A stretch of 64,000 nucleotides of DNA from JBGAPI01 sp044221335 (GTDB taxonomy: Bacteria > Pseudomonadota > Gammaproteobacteria > Xanthomonadales > Ahniellaceae), in NCBI GenBank assembly GCA_044221335.1, contig JBGAPI010000008.1:1-64000 (forward strand). The letters run 5' to 3'. Shown piece by piece: positions 41,663 to 50,680 of this stretch (the stretch's first letter is position 1; each line of letters starts with the position of its first letter). The notes under the pieces are model-generated. The model ran no database searches. It saw only the letters and a list, made by a program, of their open reading frames with translations, and was not told the DNA's origin. Made by a program: the position numbers and the translations under genes.

Positions 41663-42679
41663 ATGAATGCCCAATTGCAGCCCAACGATGGCAGTGCCCC
41701 GATCCTCGACGCCGGCCGCCTGCTGGCCAGCGCCCGCGCGGTGATCGACACCGAGGCACGCGCGATCGCCGGCATGCTCGACCGCTTCGGCGAGGACTTC
41801 GTCCGCGCCTGCCTCCTGATCCAGTCCTGCCGCGGCCGCGTGGTGGTGTCGGGCATGGGCAAGTCCGGTCACGTCGGGCGCAAGATCGCGGCGACCCTGG
41901 CCAGCACTGGCACCCCGGCGTTTTTCGTCCATCCGGGCGAGGCCAGCCACGGCGATCTCGGAATGATCACCCCGGTCGATGTGGTGCTGGCGCTGTCCAA
42001 TTCCGGCGAGACCGACGAACTGCTCACCATCCTGCCGCTGATCAAGCGTCAGGGCGTGCCACTGATCGCGCTGACCGGCAATTCGAATTCCTCGCTGGCG
42101 CGGCTGTGCGACGTGCACCTCGACGTCAGCGTGCCGGCCGAGGCCTGCCCGCTGGGCCTGGCGCCGACTGCGAGCACGACGGCGCAGATCGTGATGGGCG
42201 ATGCGCTGGCGATCGCGCTGCTCGAGGCGCGCGGCTTCACCGCCGAGGACTTCGCCCGCTCTCATCCGGCGGGCACCCTCGGCCGTCGCCTGCTGCTGCA
42301 CATCTCCGACATCATGCACACCGGCGCCCAGGTACCGGCGGTGGGCGAGAACGCCAGCCTCTCCGAGGCGCTGGTCGAGATGACCCGCAAGGGCCTCGGC
42401 ATGACCGCCGTGGTCGACGCCGAAAACCGCGTGCTCGGGGTGTTCACCGACGGCGACCTGCGGCGCGCGCTCGACGACGATGCGATCGACCTGCGCGGTT
42501 CGGTCGTCACGACACTGATGACCAGGCGGCCGAAGACCATCGGCCCGACCCAGCTCGCGGCCGAGGCGGCCCGGGTGATGGAGGACTTCAAGATCCACGC
42601 CCTGCTGGTGGTCGACGACGAGCACCACCTGCTCGGCGCGCTCAACATTCACGACCTGTTCCGGGCCCGCGTGGTCTAA
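41663..42679 (+). CDS. kdsD: D-arabinose-5-phosphate isomerase (KpsF/GutQ family)
   Basis: Converts ribulose-5-phosphate to arabinose-5-phosphate, the precursor of Kdo in lipopolysaccharide. An N-terminal SIS domain carries GMGKSGHVGRKIAATLASTG, SNSGETDE and RSHPAGTLGRRLL; two CBS motifs follow (about residues 215-335). The start was set at MNAQLQP; a GTG 24 codons earlier is also open. A TAGAAT candidate -10 box lies at 41580-41585. The length of 338 residues is slightly above the E. coli enzyme. Confidence 0.95.
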   Translation: MNAQLQPNDGSAPILDAGRLLASARAVIDTEARAIAGMLDRFGEDFVRACLLIQSCRGRVVVSGMGKSGHVGRKIAATLASTGTPAFFVHPGEASHGDLGMITPVDVVLALSNSGETDELLTILPLIKRQGVPLIALTGNSNSSLARLCDVHLDVSVPAEACPLGLAPTASTTAQIVMGDALAIALLEARGFTAEDFARSHPAGTLGRRLLLHISDIMHTGAQVPAVGENASLSEALVEMTRKGLGMTAVVDAENRVLGVFTDGDLRRALDDDAIDLRGSVVTTLMTRRPKTIGPTQLAAEAARVMEDFKIHALLVVDDEHHLLGALNIHDLFRARVV

Positions 42680-42740
42680 GGAGAGGTCTGTGCAAGTGCT
42701 GATGACGCGCTCTTCCCGGCGCGAAGTATCTCCACATCCC

Positions 42741-42790
42741 CGCGAAACCCAGGCTACGCCTGGGGTTCGCGCCCCCCTGACTCAGGGGGG
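42741..42790. terminator. Two adjoining hairpins between kdsD and kdsC
   Basis: CGCGAAACCCAGGC pairs with GCCTGGGGTTCGCG (one mismatch, loop TAC); directly after it, CCCCCCTGA pairs with TCAGGGGGG. They may end or attenuate transcription from kdsD. Confidence 0.55.
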
Positions 42791-42820
42791 CTGGCCGCAA
42801 GGCCGCGGTTCTCTTTCCTG

Positions 42821-42848
42821 TTCCCGATTCTCCATTCCCGATTCCCGA
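42821..42848 (+). repeat. Four TTCCCGA-type heptamers running into the kdsC start codon
   Basis: TTCCCGA, TTCTCCA, TTCCCGA, TTCCCGA follow one another without gaps, and the last A is the first base of the kdsC ATG. As a result no Shine-Dalgarno sequence is present. Similar heptamer arrays are known in xanthomonad intergenic DNA. Confidence 0.8.
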
Positions 42849-43390
42849 TGACAGACAACGCCGACGACCTCCGCCAGCGCGCTTCCCGCATCCGCCTTGC
42901 CGCCTTCGACGTCGACGGCGTCCTCACCGACGGTTCCCTGTGGTTCGGCCTCGACGGCCAGGAGGTCAAGGGCTTCCATGTGCACGACGGCCTCGGACTG
43001 AAGCTGCTGGAGGAGGCCGGCATCGCGGTGGCCTTCATCAGTGCACGCAACAGCAGCGTCGCCGCCGCGCGCGCCCGCGAACTCGGCATCGTCCGCGTGC
43101 ACCAGGGCGAACGCGACAAGCGCGCGCGGCTCTCGCGCCTCTGCGAGGAGCTTGGCATCGGCCCCGAGCAGGCGTCCTACATGGGCGACGACCTGCCCGA
43201 CCTCGCGCCGCTGGCGATCGCCGGCCTCGCGATCGCCCCGGCCAACGCGCATCCCTGGGTCGCGGCGCGGGTGCACTGGCAGACCCGCCTCGCGGGCGGC
43301 GCCGGCGCGGTGCGCGAGGCCTGCGACGTGATCCTCGACGCCCAGGGCCAGGCCGACGCGGTGCTGGCACGCCACCTGGGGCAGGGCTAG
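42848..43390 (+). CDS. kdsC: 3-deoxy-D-manno-octulosonate-8-phosphate phosphatase
   Basis: HAD-superfamily phosphatase releasing Kdo from Kdo-8-phosphate. Motif I is FDVDGVLTDG with both catalytic aspartates, motif II is the Ser in FISARNSSV, and MGDDLPDLAPL is motif IV. The length of 180 residues fits the tetrameric KdsC type. Its stop codon overlaps the GTG of lptC by one base. Translation starts directly behind pyrimidine-rich heptamers with no ribosome-binding site. Confidence 0.95.
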   Translation: MTDNADDLRQRASRIRLAAFDVDGVLTDGSLWFGLDGQEVKGFHVHDGLGLKLLEEAGIAVAFISARNSSVAAARARELGIVRVHQGERDKRARLSRLCEELGIGPEQASYMGDDLPDLAPLAIAGLAIAPANAHPWVAARVHWQTRLAGGAGAVREACDVILDAQGQADAVLARHLGQG

Positions 43391-44031
43391 TGCACAAGGA
43401 ATACCGTCCCAGCCTCGCGCAGCGCCTCGGCCTCGGCGAGCGCTCGCTGCTCGCGGTGGCGCTGCTGGCGCTGTCGGCCGCGGTGCTGCAGTGGCTGCTG
43501 TGGCTGCAGACCGAGGGGCCGCCGATCGACACGTTCGTCGGCCCGCCGCGCTCGGACTACGAACTCGGGCCATTCACCATGCAGTCCTACAATGCCGAGG
43601 GGAAATTCGCGTTCGAGGTGAAGTCGCCGCGGCTGGTGCGCGAGCCGGTCTCGAAGGCCTACGACATCGACTCCCCCGACATCCGGATGGTGGACAAGGA
43701 CGGCAATCCCTGGGTTGCCACCTCGCACGACGGCTGGATCAGCAAGGACGGCCGGGTGATCAAGCTCGCCGGCAACGTCGTCGCCGATCGGCTGAAGTCG
43801 GAAAAGGTGCAGCCGGTGAACATCCGCACCGAGTCGATCGAGGCCGACACCGACCAGAACGTGATGAACTCCGACGACCGCGTCACCGTCACCCAGCCCG
43901 GCTCTATACTTTCCGGCACCGGACTGGATGCCGACCTCGACAAGGGCGTCTTCGTCTTGCGCAGCGCCGTCAAAGGGCGCTATCAACCGTCGGTCGACAC
44001 AGCCAAGGGCACCCCTGAACATGTTCCATGA
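43390..44031 (+). CDS. lptC: LPS export protein LptC
   Basis: Inner-membrane anchored component of the Lpt bridge; passes lipopolysaccharide from LptBFG to LptA. One membrane helix (about residues 17-37) is followed by a periplasmic LptC/OstA-type beta-jellyroll domain (YELGPFTMQSYNAEGKFAFE, VKLAGN-like VIKLAGNVVAD and TESIEADTDQNVMNSDDRVT). GTG start within TAGTG. The length is 213 residues. It overlaps lptA by eleven bases. Confidence 0.93.
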   Translation: MHKEYRPSLAQRLGLGERSLLAVALLALSAAVLQWLLWLQTEGPPIDTFVGPPRSDYELGPFTMQSYNAEGKFAFEVKSPRLVREPVSKAYDIDSPDIRMVDKDGNPWVATSHDGWISKDGRVIKLAGNVVADRLKSEKVQPVNIRTESIEADTDQNVMNSDDRVTVTQPGSILSGTGLDADLDKGVFVLRSAVKGRYQPSVDTAKGTPEHVP

Positions 44032-44581
44032 TCGTGTTTTCGTCGCCGTGATCCTGTCGCTGGCGGCCGCCTCCGCGGCCCATGCGGGTTCCGAGGACCG
44101 CAAGCAGCCGGTCGACGTCTCGGCCGACCGCCAGGAATCCGACACCAAGGCCGGCGTCACCCACCTGACCGGCAACGTGCACATCGACCAGGGCTCGATC
44201 AAGGCGCGTTCGGACACCGCGGTCATCTACCAGGCGGACGGCAACGTCTCCCGCGCGGTGCTGAACGGCGCGCCGGCGACCATCGAACAGAAGCTCGACA
44301 GCGGCGAGATGATGCACGGCCGCGCGAAGCAGATCGACTACGACGCCGCGAAGAGCATCGCGCTGATGACCGGCGACGCGGTGATCGAGCAGCCGCAGGG
44401 CGAGATGCGCGGCGAGCACATCACCTACGAGATCACCACCGGCAAGGTGACCGCCGACGGCCAGGGCAAGGACGGCCGCGTCTACATGCACCTGGTGCCG
44501 AAGACCGACGAGCAGAAGGCGGCGGAGAAGGCCGGCAAGGACGCCAGGAAGGCGGCCGACGGCGACAAGCCGAAGCAGTAA
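44021..44581 (+). CDS. lptA: LPS transport periplasmic protein LptA
   Basis: Periplasmic bridge protein for lipopolysaccharide. Signal peptide about 1-22 (ends AHA), then the OstA-like domain: PVDVSADRQESDTKAGVTHL, GNVHIDQGSIKARSD and ALMTGDAVIEQPQGEMRGEH. The C-terminal 25 residues are Lys/Ala-rich. The length is 186 residues. The order lptC-lptA-lptB is conserved. Confidence 0.95.
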   Translation: MFHDRVFVAVILSLAAASAAHAGSEDRKQPVDVSADRQESDTKAGVTHLTGNVHIDQGSIKARSDTAVIYQADGNVSRAVLNGAPATIEQKLDSGEMMHGRAKQIDYDAAKSIALMTGDAVIEQPQGEMRGEHITYEITTGKVTADGQGKDGRVYMHLVPKTDEQKAAEKAGKDARKAADGDKPKQ

Positions 44582-44591
44582 CGCCGCCGAA

Positions 44592-45311
44592 ATGCTCTCC
44601 GCCCATCACCTGCGCAAGCGCTACCGCGCTCGGGAAGTCGTGCGCGACTTCTCGCTGGAGCTCCACCCCGGCGAAGTGGTCGGGCTGCTCGGCCCGAACG
44701 GCGCCGGCAAGACCACCTGCTTCTACATGATCGTCGGGCTGGTGCCCGCCGACGAGGGTCGCATCGAGGTCGACGGCCGCGACATCACCGGCCTGCCGAT
44801 GCATGCCCGGGCCCAGATCGGCGTCGGCTATCTGCCGCAGGAGCCTTCGGTGTTCCGGCGGCTCTCGGTCGCGGACAACGTGATGGCGATCCTCGAGCTC
44901 CGGAAGGACCTCGACGCCGCGCAGCGCCGCCAGCAGCTGGACGACCTGCTCGCGGAGCTGCAGGTCTCGCACCTGCGCGACGCCCGTGGCATCAGCCTGT
45001 CCGGCGGCGAGCGCCGGCGGGTCGAGATCGCGCGTGCACTCGCCGCGCGGCCGCGCTACATGCTGCTCGACGAGCCCTTCGCCGGCGTCGATCCGATCTC
45101 GGTGCAGGAGATCCAGAAGATCGTCCGCCACCTGAAGCAGCGTGGCATCGGCGTGCTGATCACCGACCACAACGTCCGCGAGACGCTGGGCATCTGCAAC
45201 CGCGCCTACATCATGAACGAGGGCGGCCTGCTGGCGCAGGGCGTGCCCGACCAGATCCTCGCCAACCCGGCGGTCCGCGAGGTCTACCTCGGCGAGCACT
45301 TCCGCCTGTAG
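44592..45311 (+). CDS. lptB: LPS export ABC transporter ATP-binding protein LptB
   Basis: Cytoplasmic ATPase that powers lipopolysaccharide extraction with LptFG. Walker A GPNGAGKTTCFY, Q-loop YLPQEPSVFRRL, signature LSGGERRRVEIAR, Walker B MLLDEPFAGVDP and the His switch ITDHNVRE are intact. The length is 239 residues. The lptFG genes are not in this window. Confidence 0.97.
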   Translation: MLSAHHLRKRYRAREVVRDFSLELHPGEVVGLLGPNGAGKTTCFYMIVGLVPADEGRIEVDGRDITGLPMHARAQIGVGYLPQEPSVFRRLSVADNVMAILELRKDLDAAQRRQQLDDLLAELQVSHLRDARGISLSGGERRRVEIARALAARPRYMLLDEPFAGVDPISVQEIQKIVRHLKQRGIGVLITDHNVRETLGICNRAYIMNEGGLLAQGVPDQILANPAVREVYLGEHFRL

Positions 45312-45492
45312 AGAGCGGGCCCGCACCGCTGCCCAGAGGCTCTGCAAGTTTCGCCCCAACGAGCGGCCCGAGTGCCGCCTGCAGGTGCTGCCCGGGTGCC
45401 GCTCCACCATCGATGGGGCAGCGCGAGTCAGAGGGGAAATGCACGGGTCGTCCCTGCGCCGAAAGATGGACCCCATGCCGGCCCGGGCCCGA

Positions 45493-45498
45493 TAGAAT
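45493..45498 (+). promoter_or_regulatory. Candidate -10 box before rpoN
   Basis: GATAGAATCG contains TAGAAT, 30 bases before the rpoN start. The same hexamer precedes rfbB and kdsD. No convincing -35 element was seen. Confidence 0.35.
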
Positions 45499-45527
45499 CG
45501 ATCCGCATCGTTCGATCCTGAGAGTGC

Positions 45528-47027
45528 ATGAAGCCCACCCTTTCACTCGGCCTGTCGCAACAGCTCACCCTGACACCGCAGCTGCGACAGGCGATCCGCC
45601 TGCTGCAGTTGTCGTCGATCGAGTTGGCGCAGGAGATCCAGGAAGCGGTGGAGACCAATCCGGTCCTGGAACTGGACGAAAACGGCCAGGACGGCGCCGG
45701 CTCTGACGCCGCCGCCGACGCCGGCGAAGCAGCGGGCCCCGGCGAAGCCGCATCGACGGCGACCGGCAACGATGACGGCAACGACGATCGCGAGGCGGCG
45801 TCCGATGGCGGAGAGGTCCTCGACGACGGCGGCTGGGACGCGCCGGACGACTGGGAGACCCGCACGGTCGCGACCGGCAGTGCCGCCGGTGGCGACGATC
45901 CGGAATTCCCGCAGGACCGCAGCGACGCGAATCCCGAGCGGCTGGTGGATCACCTGCGCTGGCAGCTCAACCTGACGCCGTTCTCGCCGCGCGACCGCGA
46001 GATCGCGGAGGTGCTGATCGAGGCGATCGACGACGACGGCTACCTGCGGGAGCCGCTGGACGCCACCCGGCAGGCGCTCGGCGCGGAATTCGCGGCGATC
46101 GACGACGAGATCGAGACCGTCCGCCATCGCCTGCAGCATTTCGATCCGGTCGGCGTCGCGAGCCGCAGCGTCGAGGAGTGCCTCCGCGTGCAGATCGACG
46201 AGTTGCCCGAGCACGGCGTCTCGCCCGAGCTGCGGGAGCTGGCGAAGCGCCTGGTCGAGCAGCAGCTCGGGCAGCTCGCCCGCCAGAGCAGTGGCCAGTT
46301 GGCCTACCGGCTCGGCACCAGCGCGGCCGCGGTGGACGCCGCGCTGGTCCTGATCCGCCGCCTGTCGCCGAAGCCGGGCCTGGCGTACTCCGAGAGCGAC
46401 GATGGCGGCATCGCGCCCGACGCGATCGCCTACAAGCAGGAGGGGCGCTGGCAGGTGCGCCTCGCCCCGCACGCGCAGCCGCGGCTGTCGATCAGCCGCC
46501 ACTACGAGTCGATGCTGGGCGCCAGCCGTGGCGAGACGGCGACCTACCTGCGCGGCCATCTGCAGGAGGCGCGCTGGCTGATCCGATCGCTGCAGCAGCG
46601 CGGCGAGTCGCTGGCCAAGGTCACCGGGGAAATCGTCCGGCTGCAGAGCGCCTTCCTGGAGTACGGTCCGGAGGCCATGCGCCCGCTGACGCTGCGCGAG
46701 GTTGCGGACAACGTCGGCCTGCACGAGTCGACGGTCAGCCGGATCACCACGAGAAAGTACTTGCAGACCCCGCGGGGAACCTTTGAATTAAAACACTTTT
46801 TCTCGGCGGGTCTGGCCAGCGCCGAGGGCGGCGAGGCGTCCGCGACCGCGGTCCGGTCGATGATCGGCAAACTGATCGAGGCGGAGGATCCGCGCAAACC
46901 TTTGTCCGACCAGGCGATCGCCAAGACACTTAACGATCGCGGCATCGCGGTGGCCCGCCGAACGGTGGCAAAATACCGCGAAGCGATGAACATTCCGTCT
47001 TCCAGCGATCGTTGCCGGCTAGGTTGA
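45528..47027 (+). CDS. rpoN: RNA polymerase sigma-54 factor
   Basis: Alternative sigma factor for enhancer-dependent promoters (-24/-12). Region I is the Gln/Leu-rich N-terminus (LGLSQQLTLTPQLRQAIRLL) contacted by activators. Region II is acidic (residues about 50-140, many Asp/Glu). The core-binding and DNA-binding region III follows, with HESTVSRITTRKYLQTPRG as the helix-turn-helix and ARRTVAKYRE as the RpoN box. The length of 499 residues is normal. hpf, ptsN and hprK follow in the same direction. Confidence 0.97.
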   Translation: MKPTLSLGLSQQLTLTPQLRQAIRLLQLSSIELAQEIQEAVETNPVLELDENGQDGAGSDAAADAGEAAGPGEAASTATGNDDGNDDREAASDGGEVLDDGGWDAPDDWETRTVATGSAAGGDDPEFPQDRSDANPERLVDHLRWQLNLTPFSPRDREIAEVLIEAIDDDGYLREPLDATRQALGAEFAAIDDEIETVRHRLQHFDPVGVASRSVEECLRVQIDELPEHGVSPELRELAKRLVEQQLGQLARQSSGQLAYRLGTSAAAVDAALVLIRRLSPKPGLAYSESDDGGIAPDAIAYKQEGRWQVRLAPHAQPRLSISRHYESMLGASRGETATYLRGHLQEARWLIRSLQQRGESLAKVTGEIVRLQSAFLEYGPEAMRPLTLREVADNVGLHESTVSRITTRKYLQTPRGTFELKHFFSAGLASAEGGEASATAVRSMIGKLIEAEDPRKPLSDQAIAKTLNDRGIAVARRTVAKYREAMNIPSSSDRCRLG

Positions 47028-47155
47028 ACCCCTTGATGGAACGCCTTGGCCGCCCCAACTCCTCCCTAGGATTTCCGGTTTTTCCCGGGCCGCGATCCAC
47101 GCGGGCCGGGCGTGTCCGGCGGGCGACGAGCCCGCTTTCGCAACGGAGGTTGACT

Positions 47156-47479
47156 ATGCAGATCGAAGTCAGTGGTCATCAAATCGACGTCACCCCAGCC
47201 CTGCGCGAGTACGCGCAAAGCAAGTTCGGCAAGATCAGCCGGCACTTCGAGCATCTGATCGGCGTTCACGTCGTGCTCGGGGTCGAGAAGCTGAAGCACA
47301 AGGCCGCCGCGACCATCAAGCTGTCGCAGAAGACGATCCACGCCGAGGCCGATGCCGACGACATGTACGCCGCCATCGACGGCCTCGCCGATCGCCTCGA
47401 TCGCCAGGTCAAGGAGCACAAGGAAAAGCTCACCGACCACAACCGGGCGCATGCCGAGAAGCTGCGCGCCCAGGCCTAA
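47156..47479 (+). CDS. hpf: Ribosome hibernation promoting factor
   Basis: Short-form HPF/YfiA-type protein (107 residues) that binds the 30S subunit and helps dimerise or silence ribosomes in starvation. Family motifs: MQIEVSGHQIDVTPALREY, KFGKISRHFEHLIG and HAEADADDMYAAIDGLADRL. A strong CGGAGG lies seven bases before the ATG. The lack of a C-terminal extension excludes the long form. Confidence 0.95.
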   Translation: MQIEVSGHQIDVTPALREYAQSKFGKISRHFEHLIGVHVVLGVEKLKHKAAATIKLSQKTIHAEADADDMYAAIDGLADRLDRQVKEHKEKLTDHNRAHAEKLRAQA

Positions 47480-47567
47480 TCCCGTCCCGGAGGGCAGCGT
47501 CGGACGCTGCTCTCCGCCCCCTCCCACGGAGCGCGGCTCCGGACCCTGATCCGAGCCGCGCCAGCCC

Positions 47568-48038
47568 ATGCAGATCATCGACCTCCTCACCCCGCCGCGC
47601 GTCCTCGTCGACGCCCACGTCACCAGCAAGAAGCGCCTCCTCGAGTCCCTGGCCAAGCTCCTCAACGACGGCGGCGACCTCGAGTCGGAGCGCCGGCTGT
47701 TCGATTGCCTGTGCAAGCGCGAGAAGCTCGGCTCCACCGGCCTCGGCCACGGCGTCGGATTGCCGCACGGCCGCTGCGCCCACCTGACCCGGCCGCTTGC
47801 CGCCTTCGTGCGCCTGGCCGAGCCGGTCGATTTCGATGCCGCGGATGGCCAGCCGGTCGACCTGGTCTTCTGCCTGGCCGTTCCCGAACACTATGTCGAC
47901 CAGCACCTCGTGCTGCTCGCCGCCGTCGTCGAGCGCTTCGGCGACGAGGCCTTCCGCGAGCGCGTGCGCCGCGCCACCGACCGCAGCGGTCTGTTCTCGG
48001 CCCTGACCGCCACGCCGACGGCTTCGGCGGCTGCATGA
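47568..48038 (+). CDS. ptsN: PTS IIA-like nitrogen-regulatory protein PtsN
   Basis: EIIA-Ntr domain protein that takes a phosphate from NPr and regulates potassium and nitrogen functions. The phosphorylated His67 is in HGVGLPHGR. LTPPRVLVDAHVTSKKRLLE is the N-terminal signature. The length is 156 residues with a short Ala-rich tail. It overlaps hprK by four bases. The usual NPr and enzyme I partners are not adjacent. Confidence 0.95.
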   Translation: MQIIDLLTPPRVLVDAHVTSKKRLLESLAKLLNDGGDLESERRLFDCLCKREKLGSTGLGHGVGLPHGRCAHLTRPLAAFVRLAEPVDFDAADGQPVDLVFCLAVPEHYVDQHLVLLAAVVERFGDEAFRERVRRATDRSGLFSALTATPTASAAA

Positions 48039-49012
48039 TGGACGAAGGTGCGCTCGCGCCTGCCGAGCGCATCACCACGCAGCAGCTGTTCGACCAGCTG
48101 GAGCCGCGCCTCGGCTGGACCTGGGTCGCCGGCCGCAAGGGTGGGGACCGGGCGATCGAGTCCGGCGAGCGCCAGGAACGTCGGCCGTCCTTCGCCGGCT
48201 ACCTCAACATCATCTACCCGAACCGCATCCAGATCGTCGGCCGCGAGGAACTGCGCTATCTCGACGGGCTTGATGCGGAGCAGCGCGCCAAGACGCTGGC
48301 GACCATCATCGACTACCAGCCGGCCGCACTGCTGGTGACCCGCAACCAGGCGGTTCCCGCGGACCTGCTCGCCGCCGCCGAGGCCTCGTCCACTCCGGTG
48401 CTGGTCTGCGCGATGCGCGGCCACGAGGTGCTGACCTACCTGCAATACCACCTTGCCCGCGCGCTGGCGCGGATGGTGATCCTGCACGGCGTGTTCCTCG
48501 AGGTGTATTCGATCGGCGTGCTGCTGACCGGCGATGCCGGCGTCGGCAAGAGCGAGCTCGCGCTGGAGCTGATCACCCGTGGCCACGGCCTCGTCGCCGA
48601 CGACGCCCCGGAGTTCCGCCTGATCGCCCCCGAGGTGATCGACGGCACCTGCCCGGCGATGCTGCGCGACATGCTGGAGGTGCGCGGCCTGGGTGTGCTC
48701 AACGTGCGCGAGATGTTCGGCCACACCGCGGTCAAGCGGAACAAGTACCTGCGCCTGATCGTCGCGCTGAAGCGTTTCCGCGACATCGACGGGGGCGACG
48801 GCATGCAGCGCCTGACCGGCATCACCGGCAGCCGCAACGTGCTCGACGTCGCCATCCCCGAGATCACGGTGCCGGTCGCGAGCGGCCGCAACCTCGCGGT
48901 CCTGGCCGAGACCGCCGTGCGCCATTTCCTGCTGAAGACGCAGGGGCATGATCCGGCGAAGACCTTCATCGATCGGCAGGCGCATGCGCTTCGGCGGGAG
49001 CGCGGGTGGTGA
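48035..49012 (+). CDS. hprK: HPr kinase/phosphorylase
   Basis: Phosphorylates and dephosphorylates a serine of HPr/NPr. The Walker A loop is LTGDAGVGKSELALEL (residues about 164-179), with HGVF at 151-154, VADDAPEFRL and the HprK signature LEVRGLGVLNVREMFG around 214-229. The length is 325 residues. Two adjacent ATG codons are possible starts; the first gives the ATGA overlap with ptsN. In related genomes rapZ and NPr genes follow; here the next gene is an aminotransferase, so the cluster stops at hprK. Confidence 0.95.
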   Translation: MMDEGALAPAERITTQQLFDQLEPRLGWTWVAGRKGGDRAIESGERQERRPSFAGYLNIIYPNRIQIVGREELRYLDGLDAEQRAKTLATIIDYQPAALLVTRNQAVPADLLAAAEASSTPVLVCAMRGHEVLTYLQYHLARALARMVILHGVFLEVYSIGVLLTGDAGVGKSELALELITRGHGLVADDAPEFRLIAPEVIDGTCPAMLRDMLEVRGLGVLNVREMFGHTAVKRNKYLRLIVALKRFRDIDGGDGMQRLTGITGSRNVLDVAIPEITVPVASGRNLAVLAETAVRHFLLKTQGHDPAKTFIDRQAHALRRERGW

Positions 49013-49040
49013 CGGGTTGTCGCGCTCCGTCGTGGTCCTG

Positions 49041-49158
49041 AGGGCCGAGGGCCCAGGGCCCAGGGCTCAGTGGGAGCGCGCTGTCACTGCACGATACGTC
49101 GGCGCCAGCCTCGGTCGAACCGGGCCCTGCGCCCTGCGCCCTGGGCCCTCGCTCCCAA
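49041..49158. repeat. Dispersed GGGCCCAGG element with inverted arms
   Basis: The left arm AGGGCCGAGGGCCCAGGGCC and the right arm CCTCGGTCGAACCGGGCCCT with GCGCCCTGGGCCCTCG form an inverted pair around a 40-base centre. In reverse orientation the right arm matches the copy near 3821, including the TTCGACCGAGG tail. It fills the gap between hprK and the aminotransferase gene. Confidence 0.65.
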
Positions 49159-49222
49159 CGCTTCGTTGAATCGCACCCTAGGTTGCGCGACTATCGCCAA
49201 TCGACCACGACGAACGAAGCAC

Positions 49223-50566
49223 ATGACCGAACAGTCCATCGACGCCGGCAGCCAGAACCTCGACCCGTACTGGATGCCGTTCACCCACAACCGCTACTTC
49301 AAGGCGAAGCGGCCGCACAACCGGATGATCGCGTCCGCCGAGGGCGCGTACTACACCACCGTCGACGGGCAGAAGCTGTTCGACGGTCTCTCCGGTCTCT
49401 GGTGCTGCGGTCTCGGCCATCGCCATCCGCACATCGTCGACGCGGTGAAGCGCCAGCTCGATACCGTCGACTACGTGCCGGCCTTCCAGATCGCCGCGCC
49501 GGACACCTTCCGACTCGCCGAGCGCATCGCCGGCCTGGCGCCTCCCGGCCTCAACCGCGTGTTCTTCACCAACTCCGGATCGGAGGCGGTCGACACCGCG
49601 CTGAAGATCGCGATCGGCTATCACCGGCTGCGCGGCGAAGGCCAGCGCTTCCGCATCATCGGCCGCGAGAAGGGCTACCACGGGGTCGGCATCGGCGGCA
49701 TGTCGGTCGGCGGCATGGTCGCCAACCGCAAGATGTTCGCGCCGCTGATGATGAACGGCGTCGACCACCTGCCGCACACCCAGAACCTGAAGGAGATGGC
49801 GTTCTCGCGCGGCATGCCGACCTGGGGCGCGCACCTGGCCGACGAGCTGGAGCGGATCGTCGCGCTGCACGACGCGTCGACCATCGCCGCGGTGATCATG
49901 GAGCCGATGCAGGGCTCCGCCGGCGTGATCGTGCCGCCGGCCGGCTACCTGCAGAAGATCCGCGACATCTGCACGAAGCACGGCATCCTGCTGATCTTCG
50001 ACGAGGTCATCACCGGCTTCGGCCGCATGGGCGCGAACTTCGGGGCGCAGGCGTTTGGCGTCACCCCGGACCTCATCACCTTCGCCAAGGGCGTCAACAA
50101 CGGGACCGTGCCGATGGGTGGCGTGATCGCGCAGCAGGGCATCTACGACGCCTTCATGCAGGGCCCGGACTACGCGGTCGAGCTGTTCCACGGTTACACC
50201 TATTCCGGCCATGCGCTGGCGGTGGCCGCGGCGCACGCGACGCTGGATCTGCTCGAGAAGGAGCGGCTCCCCGATCGCTATCTCACCGTCGGCAAGTGGC
50301 TGGAAGAGGGCGTCCATTCGCTGAAGGGCCTGCCGAACGTCATCGACACCCGCAACTACGCCTGTTCCGCCGCGGTCGAGATGTCCGCGCTGCCGGGCAC
50401 GCCCGGACTGCGGGCCATCCGCGTGTTCGAGAAGGCACTGGAGCATGGCGTGCTGCTGCGCTTCACCGGCGACACCATCGCGCTGGCGCCGCCGGCGATC
50501 AGCACCGAGGCGGAGATCGCCAGACTCTTCGAGGTGCTGGCGACCTGCATCAAGGCGGTCGCCTGA
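49223..50566 (+). CDS. Omega-aminotransferase (beta-alanine-pyruvate type)
   Basis: PLP-dependent class III transaminase, 447 residues. DPYWMPFTHNRYFKA at the start, FFTNSGSEAVDTALKIA, REKGYHGVGIGGMSVGGM, the Asp in LLIFDEVITGFGRMG and the PLP lysine in TFAKGVNNG (near residue 289) are all present. The best fit is beta-alanine/omega-amino acid:pyruvate aminotransferase, giving malonate semialdehyde. The following semialdehyde dehydrogenase gene supports this. Other amine donors remain possible. Confidence 0.9.
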   Translation: MTEQSIDAGSQNLDPYWMPFTHNRYFKAKRPHNRMIASAEGAYYTTVDGQKLFDGLSGLWCCGLGHRHPHIVDAVKRQLDTVDYVPAFQIAAPDTFRLAERIAGLAPPGLNRVFFTNSGSEAVDTALKIAIGYHRLRGEGQRFRIIGREKGYHGVGIGGMSVGGMVANRKMFAPLMMNGVDHLPHTQNLKEMAFSRGMPTWGAHLADELERIVALHDASTIAAVIMEPMQGSAGVIVPPAGYLQKIRDICTKHGILLIFDEVITGFGRMGANFGAQAFGVTPDLITFAKGVNNGTVPMGGVIAQQGIYDAFMQGPDYAVELFHGYTYSGHALAVAAAHATLDLLEKERLPDRYLTVGKWLEEGVHSLKGLPNVIDTRNYACSAAVEMSALPGTPGLRAIRVFEKALEHGVLLRFTGDTIALAPPAISTEAEIARLFEVLATCIKAVA

Positions 50567-50680
50567 CCGGGCGGCTGCGCCGCCCGGTCCAATGAAGAGC
50601 ATTATTGATGTCCGTGCGGGGCGGGGCGTGACCCGCCTTCGCGGCAGGGATGGGCATCGCGAGATGCAAGGAGCAATGTC

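Noticed and set aside
42821..42848. Heptamer array considered as a CRISPR or minisatellite
   Set aside because: Units are seven bases without spacers, only four copies; it is a simple tandem repeat.
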